64,000 nt of DNA from Mucinivorans hirudinis. Lineage in GTDB: Bacteria; Bacteroidota; Bacteroidia; Bacteroidales; Rikenellaceae. Where the stretch lies: contig HG934468.1 in the NCBI GenBank assembly GCA_000723505.1, positions 1,024,798-1,088,797 on the forward strand. The letters run 5' to 3'. A program made the position numbers and the translations under genes. Of this stretch, positions 9,382 to 18,500 are shown piece after piece; the stretch's first letter is position 1, and each line of letters begins with the position of its first letter. The notes under the pieces are model-generated. The model saw only the letters and a program-made list of their open reading frames with translations, was not told the origin of the DNA and searched no databases.

Positions 9382-9837
9382 CTATCCCGCAACGTAGCCC
9401 GAATCTTCGATAAGTTTAGCCGAACGAGCCGCCGAGGTGGCAAGAAGGTCGCACCTCTCATTTTCGGGCGTGCCGCTGTGCCCGCGAATCCAAACAAAAC
9501 GGACGCGGTGACGACGATACACCTCCAAAAATCTACGCCAAAGGTCTGGATTCTTCTTATCCTTGAACCCCTTACGCTCCCACTCCATCAACCACCCCTT
9601 CTCAACGGGATTGACCACATACTGCGAATCAGAGTAGATGACAACCTCGTAACCGTCCTTTTTAATAGCCTCCAAGCCAACAATAACGGCAAGTAACTCC
9701 ATCCGGTTGTTCGTTGTCAGTCGATAGCCACACGATATCTCACGCCTGTGAGCACCGCTCATAAGTACAACTCCATAGCCACCCGCTCCGGGATTGCCCA
9801 AAGCCGAACCATCCGTATAAATTGTTATTTGTTGCAT
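9382..9837 (-). CDS. rnhA: Ribonuclease HI
   Basis: A 151-residue RNase HI that cleaves RNA in RNA-DNA hybrids (primers, R-loops). All four metal-binding acids are visible: Asp9 (YTDGSALGNPGAGG), Glu47 (NNRMELLA), Asp70 (YSDSQYVV) and Asp130 (NERCDLLA). The catalytic-loop His120 lies in WIRGHSG. The basic-handle region around WERKGFKDKKNPDLW is intact. It is divergent from the lipoprotein gene at 9941, with a -7 box (CAAAAGTA on the plus strand, 9846-9853) just upstream of its ATG. Confidence 0.96.
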   Translation of the reverse strand: MQQITIYTDGSALGNPGAGGYGVVLMSGAHRREISCGYRLTTNNRMELLAVIVGLEAIKKDGYEVVIYSDSQYVVNPVEKGWLMEWERKGFKDKKNPDLWRRFLEVYRRHRVRFVWIRGHSGTPENERCDLLATSAARSAKLIEDSGYVAG

Positions 9838-9845
9838 AGATGGTG

Positions 9846-9873
9846 CAAAAGTAGCAATAAATTATTAATTTTG
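9846..9873. promoter_or_regulatory. Divergent -7 boxes for rnhA and the lipoprotein gene
   Basis: The minus strand has TACTTTTG at 9846-9853, 9 nt before the rnhA start, so the rnhA transcript would have almost no leader. The plus strand has TAATTTTG at 9866-9873, 67 nt before the lipoprotein start. Both fit TAnnTTTG and sit back to back. Confidence 0.5.
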
Positions 9874-9940
9874 CGTTCTACATCCTCATACCCCAACAGG
9901 TTGAAGAGATTTTTGAGAGAGTTTTTAACAAACAAACGTT

Positions 9941-11902
9941 ATGAAGAGCATCATAAGATACACCATACTTGCAAGTTTGGTAATGATTTTTGCGTGGGGT
10001 TGTGCCAATATTTCAGCTCCCAAGGGCGGTCCTCGCGATTCGCTTCCACCGGTGGTAATCAGAACCACGCCGGCACAATTCACCACTAATTTTAACGGCA
10101 AAAAAGTTGTTATTGAGTTCGATGAGTATGTGCAGCTCAAAGACCAGTCCAAATTCTTCTTCGTCTCGCCACCGATGGAGAAACGACCGAAACTCAATAT
10201 CAGGGGCAAAACAATCGAAGTCCAATTTGAACAGATGCCCGACTCGGCTACCACCTATCGACTCGACTTTGGTAGCTCTATTGTCGATAATAACGAGGGC
10301 AATAAACTCAACGGATTCACATACACCTTCTCCACAGGAGATGTGATAGACTCGTTGGTGATGGTGGGGCAAACAATCGGAGCATATGAACGCGACTCAG
10401 TAATCAATGCCATCATATTCTACTACGACCCCTCGCAAGATAAGCAACAAAAGGACTCCACTGTCTTCAACGGCAAAGTCAGCGCAATGTTCCGCACCGA
10501 CTCTTCAGGATATTTTGTTGCGGACATACTCAGAGATAAACCATACCTCATCTATGCGCTCGACGACACCAACGGCGACCAAAAGTACCAGCCCGGGGTA
10601 GACAGAATAGCCTTTACCGAGAAGCGATTTAACCCCACCGAGCTGGAAGAATTTACTTTGACTATGGACTCGGTGCGCAAACATATGGTTATCGACCCCG
10701 TACAAGTTACCCTCGAACTATTCAAGGAGACACCCATTCGCCGCCAAACAATCCTCAAGCAAGAACGCCCACACAGACAAAAAATAGTACTGAGTTTCAA
10801 TTCGAGTGACGTCCTCATAGACTCACTCGAGCTCAAAGGCATTGACCCCGATTGGATAATACGCGAAAACGGCACGGTCGGAGATACGGTGACCCTGTGG
10901 ATTGCACCCACGACGATAGAAGATATCAAGCAGCTCAAAGACACCATCGCAGGCACAATGTTGCTCCGACGACAAGACAGCGTCTGGAACAACTATATGT
11001 CCAAAGAGAAGTTGAGTTTCACCCACAAAATCGTACTCAGCGAAGAGGAACTGAAAGAAATAAAAGCCAAAGAGCGCGAAGCGAAACGTGAGCAAAAACG
11101 GCAACCGCGGCAACGACAAGAGGATACCTTGCCCGTAGCAGATTCGCTAATCACGCCCGTTACCATCGAGGCAGACTCTGCGAAGAGCAAGGCAAAAAAC
11201 CCATTTAATTTCAAAGTTGATGCCGCCAATCCTCTTATACCCAGCAACAACATAGTGTTCACCTTTGACTTCCCACTTAGAAGTGCTGATACGGCACGTA
11301 TCGAGCTCTACCACTCCACAGAGGTGAAAGCGGCTACGGCACAAAGCTCCACAGCAGCATCTCAAAAGCAGGAGGTGAAAGTTCCGTTCATCCTCACCAA
11401 ATCACCCACAAACATACGGCAATGGACACTTCGTGCCGACTGGAAAGCCAATCAAGATTATCGACTTATCATACCCTCCGGCACATTCACCGACATTACC
11501 CACCTGAGTAACGACACCCTCAAATCGCAGTTCAGAATAGCCGACCCCGATAAGTACGGAACCCTAATTTTCAAAACTATCAAGGACACATCGGATAAGA
11601 ACAGCTATATTTTCGAGCTCCTCGAGCGTCAGAAAAATTCATACAAGATTGTGATGCGCAAGGTGGGGGTTCGTTCGGGTGATGTATTGAAGTTCGATTA
11701 TGTCAAGCCGGGTGATTACTACCTTCGTATTGTTGAGGATAGCAACCACAACGGCAAGTGGGATACCGGCTCACTGGTGGATAGGCGGCAACCGGAGAGG
11801 GTACGAATAGTACGTGATGGCGGAGGCGATAAAAAGTTTATTGCAAAGGAACGATGGGAGGTTGAGGAGATAGTGAATCTGAAAAATATTTTTGAAAAAT
11901 GA
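9941..11902 (+). CDS. Ig-like (SbsA-type) surface lipoprotein
   Basis: A 653-residue lipoprotein of a type common in Bacteroidota. The signal peptide ends in a lipobox (FAWGC, Cys21), followed by APKGGPRDSLPPVV, the standard opening of these proteins. Residues of about 35-110 form a bacterial Ig-like domain of the SbsA family (VVIEFDEYVQL, TYRLDFGSSIVDNNEGN). The middle is Lys/Glu/Arg rich (about 365-400). A second beta-rich region and a C-terminal motif (YYLRIVEDSNHNGKWDTG) resemble acidic calcium-binding turns. A structural or adhesive role at the cell surface is inferred; no catalytic motif is visible. It overlaps the next gene by 4 nt (ATGA), so the two are translationally coupled. Confidence 0.78.
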   Translation: MKSIIRYTILASLVMIFAWGCANISAPKGGPRDSLPPVVIRTTPAQFTTNFNGKKVVIEFDEYVQLKDQSKFFFVSPPMEKRPKLNIRGKTIEVQFEQMPDSATTYRLDFGSSIVDNNEGNKLNGFTYTFSTGDVIDSLVMVGQTIGAYERDSVINAIIFYYDPSQDKQQKDSTVFNGKVSAMFRTDSSGYFVADILRDKPYLIYALDDTNGDQKYQPGVDRIAFTEKRFNPTELEEFTLTMDSVRKHMVIDPVQVTLELFKETPIRRQTILKQERPHRQKIVLSFNSSDVLIDSLELKGIDPDWIIRENGTVGDTVTLWIAPTTIEDIKQLKDTIAGTMLLRRQDSVWNNYMSKEKLSFTHKIVLSEEELKEIKAKEREAKREQKRQPRQRQEDTLPVADSLITPVTIEADSAKSKAKNPFNFKVDAANPLIPSNNIVFTFDFPLRSADTARIELYHSTEVKAATAQSSTAASQKQEVKVPFILTKSPTNIRQWTLRADWKANQDYRLIIPSGTFTDITHLSNDTLKSQFRIADPDKYGTLIFKTIKDTSDKNSYIFELLERQKNSYKIVMRKVGVRSGDVLKFDYVKPGDYYLRIVEDSNHNGKWDTGSLVDRRQPERVRIVRDGGGDKKFIAKERWEVEEIVNLKNIFEK

Positions 11903-12660
11903 TAAAGCGACTTATTTTGAAGGTATCCCTGGTGGTAATGACGCTCCCCCTGTGGGGACAGGAGGAGTTTAGCACCCTCCAGGCAGAGTGGAAGCCGGTG
12001 CTTACCAACCACTACTTTGGTTTGCGCGGAGGCTATGGTATAGGCAAGGAACGATTCGAGCCGCTACGCCTGAGCGAGGGCTACAAGGGGCTGCTCAATT
12101 TAGGTTTAATATATCGCTTTGATGCACCCTCGCAGAAGTATGTGGGGTGTGTTGAGATTGACCTGAATTATGCACAGAAAGGTTTTGCATATGAGACCTA
12201 TATTGAGTCTAACCGCATCTATTCTCGCAAATATACCCTCATCGAACTACCCATTTTGTGGCAACCCTACTTACCACTTTCCGAGAAAAACGGTATGAGT
12301 CGCCTATATCTCAGCATAGGACCCTATCTCGGCTACTCGCTCAGCAGCGACTATCGGATCTATGAGAAGAGCACCGGAGCTACAATAGAGGAGGGCGTGT
12401 ATGAGTATAACACCATCAGGGATAATAGATTAGAATGTGGCTTAATACTTGGTGGCGGTTTGCAGTTTGGTATTTTGCGCAATTTGAACTTTGGCATTGA
12501 ATTTCGCTACCAGATTATGTTATCTAATGTATTGAAGGGCAAGAATAAGGTACAGGATAATCCATTTTTCTCACCCGTTGATAATATGAGTCTTTCGGCT
12601 GGGCTGAGCTATAAAATTTTCACGGGTAAAGGCAAAAAAGATTTGGAAAGTCAGAAATAA
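11899..12660 (+). CDS. Small outer membrane beta-barrel protein (PorT-like)
   Basis: A 253-residue protein with a signal peptide (MIKRLILKVSLVVMTLPLWGQ), alternating amphipathic strands and a conserved barrel pattern: YFGLRGGYGIGKERF, VEIDLNYAQKGFAY, LIELPILWQPYL and LYLSIGPYLGYSL. This is the profile of the PorT/outer membrane beta-barrel family in Bacteroidota. It is coupled to the upstream lipoprotein gene by an ATGA overlap, which suggests a joint role at the outer membrane. The specific function is unknown. It is the last chromosomal gene before the tRNA integration site. Confidence 0.75.
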   Translation: MIKRLILKVSLVVMTLPLWGQEEFSTLQAEWKPVLTNHYFGLRGGYGIGKERFEPLRLSEGYKGLLNLGLIYRFDAPSQKYVGCVEIDLNYAQKGFAYETYIESNRIYSRKYTLIELPILWQPYLPLSEKNGMSRLYLSIGPYLGYSLSSDYRIYEKSTGATIEEGVYEYNTIRDNRLECGLILGGGLQFGILRNLNFGIEFRYQIMLSNVLKGKNKVQDNPFFSPVDNMSLSAGLSYKIFTGKGKKDLESQK

Positions 12661-12672
12661 TCACTACCTTTG
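12642..12672 (+). promoter_or_regulatory. Promoter of tRNA-Leu
   Basis: TTTG at 12642-12645, then exactly 19 nt, then TACCTTTG at 12665-12672: a textbook Bacteroidota -33/-7 promoter 20 nt upstream of the mature tRNA. It overlaps the end of the preceding barrel gene. Confidence 0.8.
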
Positions 12673-12692
12673 TGCCCGTTGCGATGAAGTAC

Positions 12693-12777
12693 GCCCGGAT
12701 GGCGGAATTGGTAGACGCGCTGGTCTCAAACACCAGTGAAGCAATTCGTGCCGGTTCGATCCCGGCTCTGGGTACCA
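12693..12777 (+). tRNA. tRNA-Leu (anticodon CAA)
   Basis: An 85-nt tRNA with encoded CCA. The acceptor stem GCCCGGA pairs with TCTGGGT (two G-U pairs), and the discriminator is A. The anticodon arm CTGGT-CTCAAAC-ACCAG gives anticodon CAA, reading UUG leucine codons. The T arm is GCCGG-TTCGATC-CCGGC, and there is a short variable arm. The 3' end is the integration target of the islands that follow. Confidence 0.96.
12763..12775 (+). other. Attachment core attL in the tRNA 3' end
   Basis: CGGCTCTGGGTAC in the T-arm/acceptor 3' strand. The same 13 bases recur at 47633-47645 and, with one change (T to C), at 29291-29303. These are the only tRNA fragments in the window, and each sits just outside an integrase gene, as expected for att sites. 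The tRNA copy stays intact, so the island restores the gene. Confidence 0.75.
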
Positions 12778-12782
12778 AGAAG

Positions 12783-12821
12783 ATGGCTAACAGTTGAAAA
12801 ATCAACTTGTTAGCCATTTTT
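12783..12821 (+). terminator. Rho-independent terminator after tRNA-Leu
   Basis: ATGGCTAAC pairs with GTTAGCCAT and GTTGA with TCAAC around an AAAA loop, followed by TTTTT. It ends tRNA transcription and lies inside island 1, between the core and the arm repeat. Confidence 0.8.
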
Positions 12822-12831
12822 GCATTCAGGA

Positions 12832-12853
12832 TTTTCCCCACATTTTCCCCACA
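12832..12853 (+). repeat. Island 1 left arm repeat (TTTTCCCCACA twice)
   Basis: Two head-to-tail copies of TTTTCCCCACA. The identical 22-bp unit occurs at 29131-29152 beside the island 1 integrase and at 47702-47723. This copy and the one at 47702 share four further bases (GAGG). Doubled short repeats at both element ends are typical of arm-type binding sites of tyrosine recombinases; that role is inferred. Confidence 0.7.
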
Positions 12854-12871
12854 GAGGCAATTTGCGATTAA

Positions 12872-13759
12872 TTATTTCAAAATTTCCAACTGATGTAAAA
12901 TATCTGCTGTAAGTTTTGATAATGGTCTTTTACTATATTCTGATATATGTGTGTAATTGCCAAATATTAATAGTTTTATCTCCTTTTCAGTTAACACATA
13001 ATCGGATAATGATCTTGTAAACTTCTTGATGTCCTCACAATAGTTATCTGAATACGCCTGAGCCTTAAATACAATCTCCTCTACATAATCTTTATGTTCA
13101 TTGTATAAATCATTTAAGGCAAATATTTCAATATGATTAGAATGCTCCCCCGAATCTGGAAGTTTTATTCCCCAGCTATTCCGATTATTATTGCCGAATA
13201 CGCATTCCTCTATCGTGTCAATCTCAAATCTGCAATCATCACCAAATCCGTTTATGTGAGGATTGATTGAAATTGCATCCTCGCCTTTAGAATGATTACA
13301 ATTCGGACAACAAGGAACTAAATTGTAGAGGGAGAGTGCCAAATAAGGGTATCGTGACTTCGGGTAAAAGTGGTCGAATTGTGGTCTTGTAATTTTCTCA
13401 CCCTTCTTCTTAATCGTAGAAGTATACTGTCGATTACAATAAGGACAAACCTTCACATTTAGCTTTGTTGCTAACTCATAGCCATATTTCCCAATAAAAT
13501 CATCATATTGCCCCTCCATATAATTCTTAAAAGCATCAATTCCCTTGGGCGTTTTTTTAATTTGAGTTTCAAACTCTGTAATAACGCTTTCTAATTCTAT
13601 AGCTTTGCAAAGAACAATTCGTGACATATTCGATTCAAAATATCGGAATATTTCTTGTGCGTTCGAATCTCCGCCAATACCTCGCCTTTTTCGAGCATTA
13701 ATAGATTCAAAATACCACTTTTCAATAGTATTTCTATCAGATATCTCAATTTTTATCAT
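12872..13759 (-). CDS. PtuB-like HNH endonuclease
   Basis: A 295-residue protein with a zinc-stabilised HNH fold in the middle: CPYC (Cys105, Cys108), then FDHFYPKSRYP with Asp129-His130, then LYNLVPCCPNCNHSKG with a second cysteine pair (Cys151, Cys154) and the HNH Asn155/Lys. The layout matches HNH nucleases of Septu (PtuB) and related ATPase-HNH defence pairs. The C-terminal half has no recognised domain. Its start overlaps the end of the ATPase gene by 14 nt, and it is the last gene of the operon. The inferred role is nucleic-acid cleavage unleashed when the ATPase partner senses infection. Base composition is A+T rich compared with the chromosome. Confidence 0.8.
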   Translation of the reverse strand: MIKIEISDRNTIEKWYFESINARKRRGIGGDSNAQEIFRYFESNMSRIVLCKAIELESVITEFETQIKKTPKGIDAFKNYMEGQYDDFIGKYGYELATKLNVKVCPYCNRQYTSTIKKKGEKITRPQFDHFYPKSRYPYLALSLYNLVPCCPNCNHSKGEDAISINPHINGFGDDCRFEIDTIEECVFGNNNRNSWGIKLPDSGEHSNHIEIFALNDLYNEHKDYVEEIVFKAQAYSDNYCEDIKKFTRSLSDYVLTEKEIKLLIFGNYTHISEYSKRPLSKLTADILHQLEILK

Positions 13760-15500
13760 CGCCTTTGCTACTCTTAAGTTTTATCAACTCCTCTTCCAAA
13801 TATTCAATTCGTTCCTCTACTTCGCAATTTTTATAGTATAATTTTAATAATTCATTTTTCAGCAATGGTTCCCCAATAAGCATTATCTCTTTCTTTATTG
13901 CTTTCAATTCTTTGTCAATAAACGAATTACTGCACCTTAATCTATCGAATAAATTTTCTATTCTTTTCTTTGCAAAATCCCCAATAGGCATCCCCTCAAT
14001 GAAAAAACTATTACGATATAATGTATGGATATTCGCCCCGAAAGTATTCTCCTGACCTATTGATTCTTCCACTTTGCAAGTTCCATCATCATTCCTATTT
14101 AGGAAAATGATGTTATTTTTAGGAAAATCAGAAACAAGAATCGGAGAATGAGAGGCAACAACAATTTGAAAGTTGAAACTTTTGAATACACTACCCAGAG
14201 CTGTAGTTAGTAAATGAATGAATCGCCTTTGCCATTCAGGGTGAAAGGAGAGTTCTGGCTCATCTAATAATAAAATAATATGTTTGTATTTTGACTTGTC
14301 TTTATCATACACTTCAAATGTTCCTCGATTAAAAATTTCTCCTTTCGATGCTGATATTATGCTGAAAATACGAGAAAAGAGATTCAGTAAAGCCAATTCG
14401 CCCGAAGACAACCCTTTCCATTTAATAATGCAGTTGTTATTAAGATATCCTGAATCGTGTTCAATCGATGTAAATGAAGAATTGTTGAATCCGCCTATCT
14501 TATTGTAAAATTCAATAATAGATGTAAAAATTCTATTATTAATTGCTGTACGCTTTACTAAAAATTTAAAGTCGCTCCATTTTCGCAATCCTTCCAATTG
14601 CTGTATTTTGCACTCAACATCTCCTTGATTATATAACTTTATCATTTCATCATAAAATGACAACACATCAGTATCTTGTTTATTTACGCCCAATACTTCA
14701 TTTAAAGGCATGTTTTCGTCCCAATTTGCAGGAATATCTTGAGCAAAGATTTGACCGAGTATGATGTTTCTTAACTTCTTTTCAAAGGTATTTTTCTCGG
14801 TTTTAATTGCGTGTTTTTGGAATGTTGGATGATCGGCTTTTGTCTCCCTGCAAAATAATTCAATCTCCAAGTACTCAGGAATAGTAATATCTGACGGCAA
14901 TAACGCATTAAATTTACTTAAAAATACAAATTGACGAAAAGTGTCTTTTATTTGCAAATACTCAATCTCAGGGAAATGGTATTCTCTATTGTCCGAAGCA
15001 TCTCTAATTTTAAGAAGATTAGCAGTAGAGATATCTTTGAAGTTATTTGTTCTGTGTTTTTTAGTGATTACTTTTCTATCAATATTAGGCGAATAGTAAA
15101 GTAAAAGAGTGTCTTTAATTTGATAAATACCGTTTGACATGAAGGGCGTACAAAGTCCTTCACAAGTCAAGGCATTAAAATTATTATCAACTGGATAATT
15201 GATAAAAAACTGGTTATTATACTTCCATATCAATATCCTTTTTTTACACTCTAATCCACCTGCTATCGCTTTAATTACAAACTCAACGAGATTGCTTTTC
15301 CCGGCACCATTTTTCCCTATTATTGCAGTACTATTCTTTATGTTAGTTCCCCAAAAATTTGGAATATAGCCAGACAGCTCTTCTTTTGAAAGAGTATTAG
15401 AAACTTTGTCGTAATGGAATCGATATTGCGGTGAAAAGTTAAATTGGCAATCCTTTATATTACGACCGTCATCTTCTATATAGACATATAATAGCTCCAT
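13746..15500 (-). CDS. PtuA-like AAA/ABC-type ATPase
   Basis: A 584-residue ATPase of the AAA_15/SMC-like (OLD/PtuA/RloA) class. Walker A is IIGKNGAGKSN (Gly62-Ser69), the ABC-type signature is GLSSGELALLNLF near residue 365, Walker B is LLLDEPELSFHPEW near 410, and the H-loop is VVASHSPIL near 450. The region between Walker A and the signature is long and lineage-specific. The C-terminus (about 520-580) is a charged helix, possibly coiled coil. A gap of 9 nt separates it from the helicase gene and a 14-nt overlap joins it to the HNH gene, so the three are one transcription unit. By analogy with Septu it should assemble with the HNH nuclease; regulation of the nuclease is inferred. Confidence 0.8.
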   Translation of the reverse strand: MELLYVYIEDDGRNIKDCQFNFSPQYRFHYDKVSNTLSKEELSGYIPNFWGTNIKNSTAIIGKNGAGKSNLVEFVIKAIAGGLECKKRILIWKYNNQFFINYPVDNNFNALTCEGLCTPFMSNGIYQIKDTLLLYYSPNIDRKVITKKHRTNNFKDISTANLLKIRDASDNREYHFPEIEYLQIKDTFRQFVFLSKFNALLPSDITIPEYLEIELFCRETKADHPTFQKHAIKTEKNTFEKKLRNIILGQIFAQDIPANWDENMPLNEVLGVNKQDTDVLSFYDEMIKLYNQGDVECKIQQLEGLRKWSDFKFLVKRTAINNRIFTSIIEFYNKIGGFNNSSFTSIEHDSGYLNNNCIIKWKGLSSGELALLNLFSRIFSIISASKGEIFNRGTFEVYDKDKSKYKHIILLLDEPELSFHPEWQRRFIHLLTTALGSVFKSFNFQIVVASHSPILVSDFPKNNIIFLNRNDDGTCKVEESIGQENTFGANIHTLYRNSFFIEGMPIGDFAKKRIENLFDRLRCSNSFIDKELKAIKKEIMLIGEPLLKNELLKLYYKNCEVEERIEYLEEELIKLKSSKGDDKN

Positions 15501-15509
15501 TTTTACGCA

Positions 15510-18500
15510 TTATTTTTTAAGAACGGCAACTTTCCCGTCTATCTCTTTTACTTTCCCATTAGAGAGCATCTTATCATAAGCAGCACGGAGTGCACTAACG
15601 ATATTCTCGCCTGTACGTTTGTAGCCAAATTCACGTGCGGTGGCAACGAATAAATCGTCGGGGGTAATGCCGTAACTGCGTTTGGCAATTCGTCTCATCG
15701 CCTTACCTAACTCATCGTCTGAGATGTATGCGATTGGTCGAACATAGCCATCTTCTTCGTTGGGCACTCTAACTTGCAATTGGTCAAAATCTTTCATCGT
15801 AATGAAATCTCCTTTACGATCAATCGTTTCGGCAAGATGCCACCTAAATACAGACTCCACACCTTCACGAATTTTTGATGTTACTTTCTGATTACCAAAC
15901 ACGGGTGCCACTCGTCTGCATAATTCTTCAAAATGGATTGGCTGCTCTATTTCAATAATCTTGCTTATTATCCCATATTCATTTAAAAAATCGTAATAAG
16001 ATACATCTACACATTGATAGGGAATAAACCCGAAACCATCATCAGGCATATCATCCATATCAAAATCCTCCTCAATTTCTATGGAGCTGACAGTCGTGTC
16101 AATATCATCAAACGTGTCTTCCTCTGCAATATGGTCATCTGAGGTTCTTTCAAGAGCCTTCTCGATAGCTGCAATTAATTTTTGCTCCTCCGTTTTCTGG
16201 TCTTTGATCCAGTCGGTTGACCATATTCGATAGATTGACCAGCCCATATCTTCCAATACTGTTTGCCTCAGACGGTCTCGTTCTCTTGCCGTTCGAGAAC
16301 TGTGATACGTTGCTCCATCACATTCGATGCCTATTGCGAACTTGCCGCTATGGCTTGGATGTTTCACAGCCATATCAATTCTGAAACCAGAACATCCAAC
16401 CTGTGTTACAACATTATATCCTTTGTCTGAAAGAAAATCATAAACGGCTTCCTCAAATGGAGAATCGAAATCAAGGCTATCAACATACGACAATTCCTTC
16501 TGCAATGCTACAATACCCTGTTGTGCAAACTCTATGTAAGAACGAAGAAGTCTTACACCTTCAGCAGACGTTTTTTCGGTATCAATATCTGTCGGCACAA
16601 TAGAGCCTACTAACTTGACATTATGCTTGGCACGAGTAATAGCAACATTCAAACGTCTGTGACCACCCTCTTTACTAAGAGGTCCGAAATTCATATACAT
16701 AATACCATTGCTGTCTTTAGCATAACCTATGCTGAATATGATCGTATCACGTTCGTCACCCTGCACGTTTTCCAAGTTCTTAATAAAGAATGGCTCATCT
16801 CTATCTTCCATAAAGAATTGCTCATACATACCGTTTTGAAGCCGCTTCTGACGTATTGCCGCATCAACTGCCTGCTGTTGAGCTTCACTAAATGTAACCA
16901 CACCTAACGAGCGATTTGGGTATTTACGGTAATGATTAAACACCAACTCTGATACTTTCTGTGCTTCGTTGATATTGTTACGCTTAGAACCTCTGTCATA
17001 CACGCCGTTCGATACGTGGACATACTCAACTCCGCAATCTGGGGCTTTCTCAATCGATGAAGGAAAAGTTATCATCGAGCTTCCGTATATCTTAATATTG
17101 GAGAAGGCTATCAGGTGTTCGTGGCGACTACGGTAGTGCCAACGTAAACTTCTCTCTGGCAGAACTGTAACCGATTCATCCAAAATAGACTGATAAGCAC
17201 CTGCATCGTTATCGCTTGCTTCGGAGTCTGTATCAAAATCCTCATCTTCTAATGCACTGGTAAAGAAACTTGTTGGCGGTAACTGTTTTGTATCACCGAC
17301 AATAATCACTTGTTTACCTCTCATTATCGCTCCAATTGCATCTTCCGTATGAACCTGTGAAGCTTCATCGAAGATTACCAAATCGAAATCGTAACTCTTT
17401 GCCTCCAAAAATACACTCACAGAAAGAGGCGACATCATAAAGCAAGGTCGCAAAGAAGTCAATAGATTTGGAATTTCATTGAATAACTTACGCAACGGCA
17501 TCAAACGTCGCTGCTTATTCAATTCTCTTTTTAGAATACCAATCTCATCTCTGGTTGAAGTAATAGAATCAAAATCGGGCATCCTATTGAATATCCGCTC
17601 TCTCACTCTCGATTGTGCTATGCGGAATTGGATTCTATCCAGCTCCTGAAACTCCTTGATGTTTTGGTCATGTATCCGACCTCTGAAGGACTGTACCGCA
17701 GGAAAAAGCGGCAACATAGCATCTAACCAAAGCCTGTAAAAACGCTTTAGATAAGCATCTACAATATGGTTTGTTGAAATATCTCGTTCTTCTATCTGTA
17801 TAACGTATGGAAGCAAGCTCTGTTCTTCACACTTACGTCTATTTGAACAGTAATCAACCCACTCTTCGAGCAAGTGTTTCTTATTTTTACATTTGGTCAG
17901 CCTATCTGAAAGGTCTTTGAGGTGGTAGTTTGTTAGCTGCTCCGAGGCATCAAACAAATTGAGTACCCAACTAATATTGGGTTGTATTTTGTCTTTTAAG
18001 TTGTTTAGATTGATTGATGATGTTTTACAGTAAGATATGACTTTGCTGCTACTGCATATTTTTTCAATAAAATCAGTCGGAAGATGTGTTGTCTCAATGA
18101 AGTCCTTCAACTCTTTAGCAAACATCAGAGCTGCAAATGCTTTATCCCAATCAGTCTTAACACCTGTGTAGTAACTGTCGTATTGCTCGGAGATCTTTTG
18201 CTGTTGTTCATCTATATCACGGCATAAAGATTGTAATTGAGCAAGCTCAGCGAGGTCGTTCAATATATCATCGAAAGGCGCACTGTCCTTCCTTGCCGAA
18301 TTTATACTCTCGTATTGTTCTATTAGTTTCTCTCCATCAGCAATTACACTTAGCAGCTTGTTGGTTATATCTGCGGATAATGAGTGTTCCGTATAATCAA
18401 CTATGATGATTTCATTTATCCTTTCGATAATATTATCAAAAGGCTCTGCTGAGTAGAAATGACACAGCTCGGATAGCTCAGCCTTGGGCATAGACTTAGA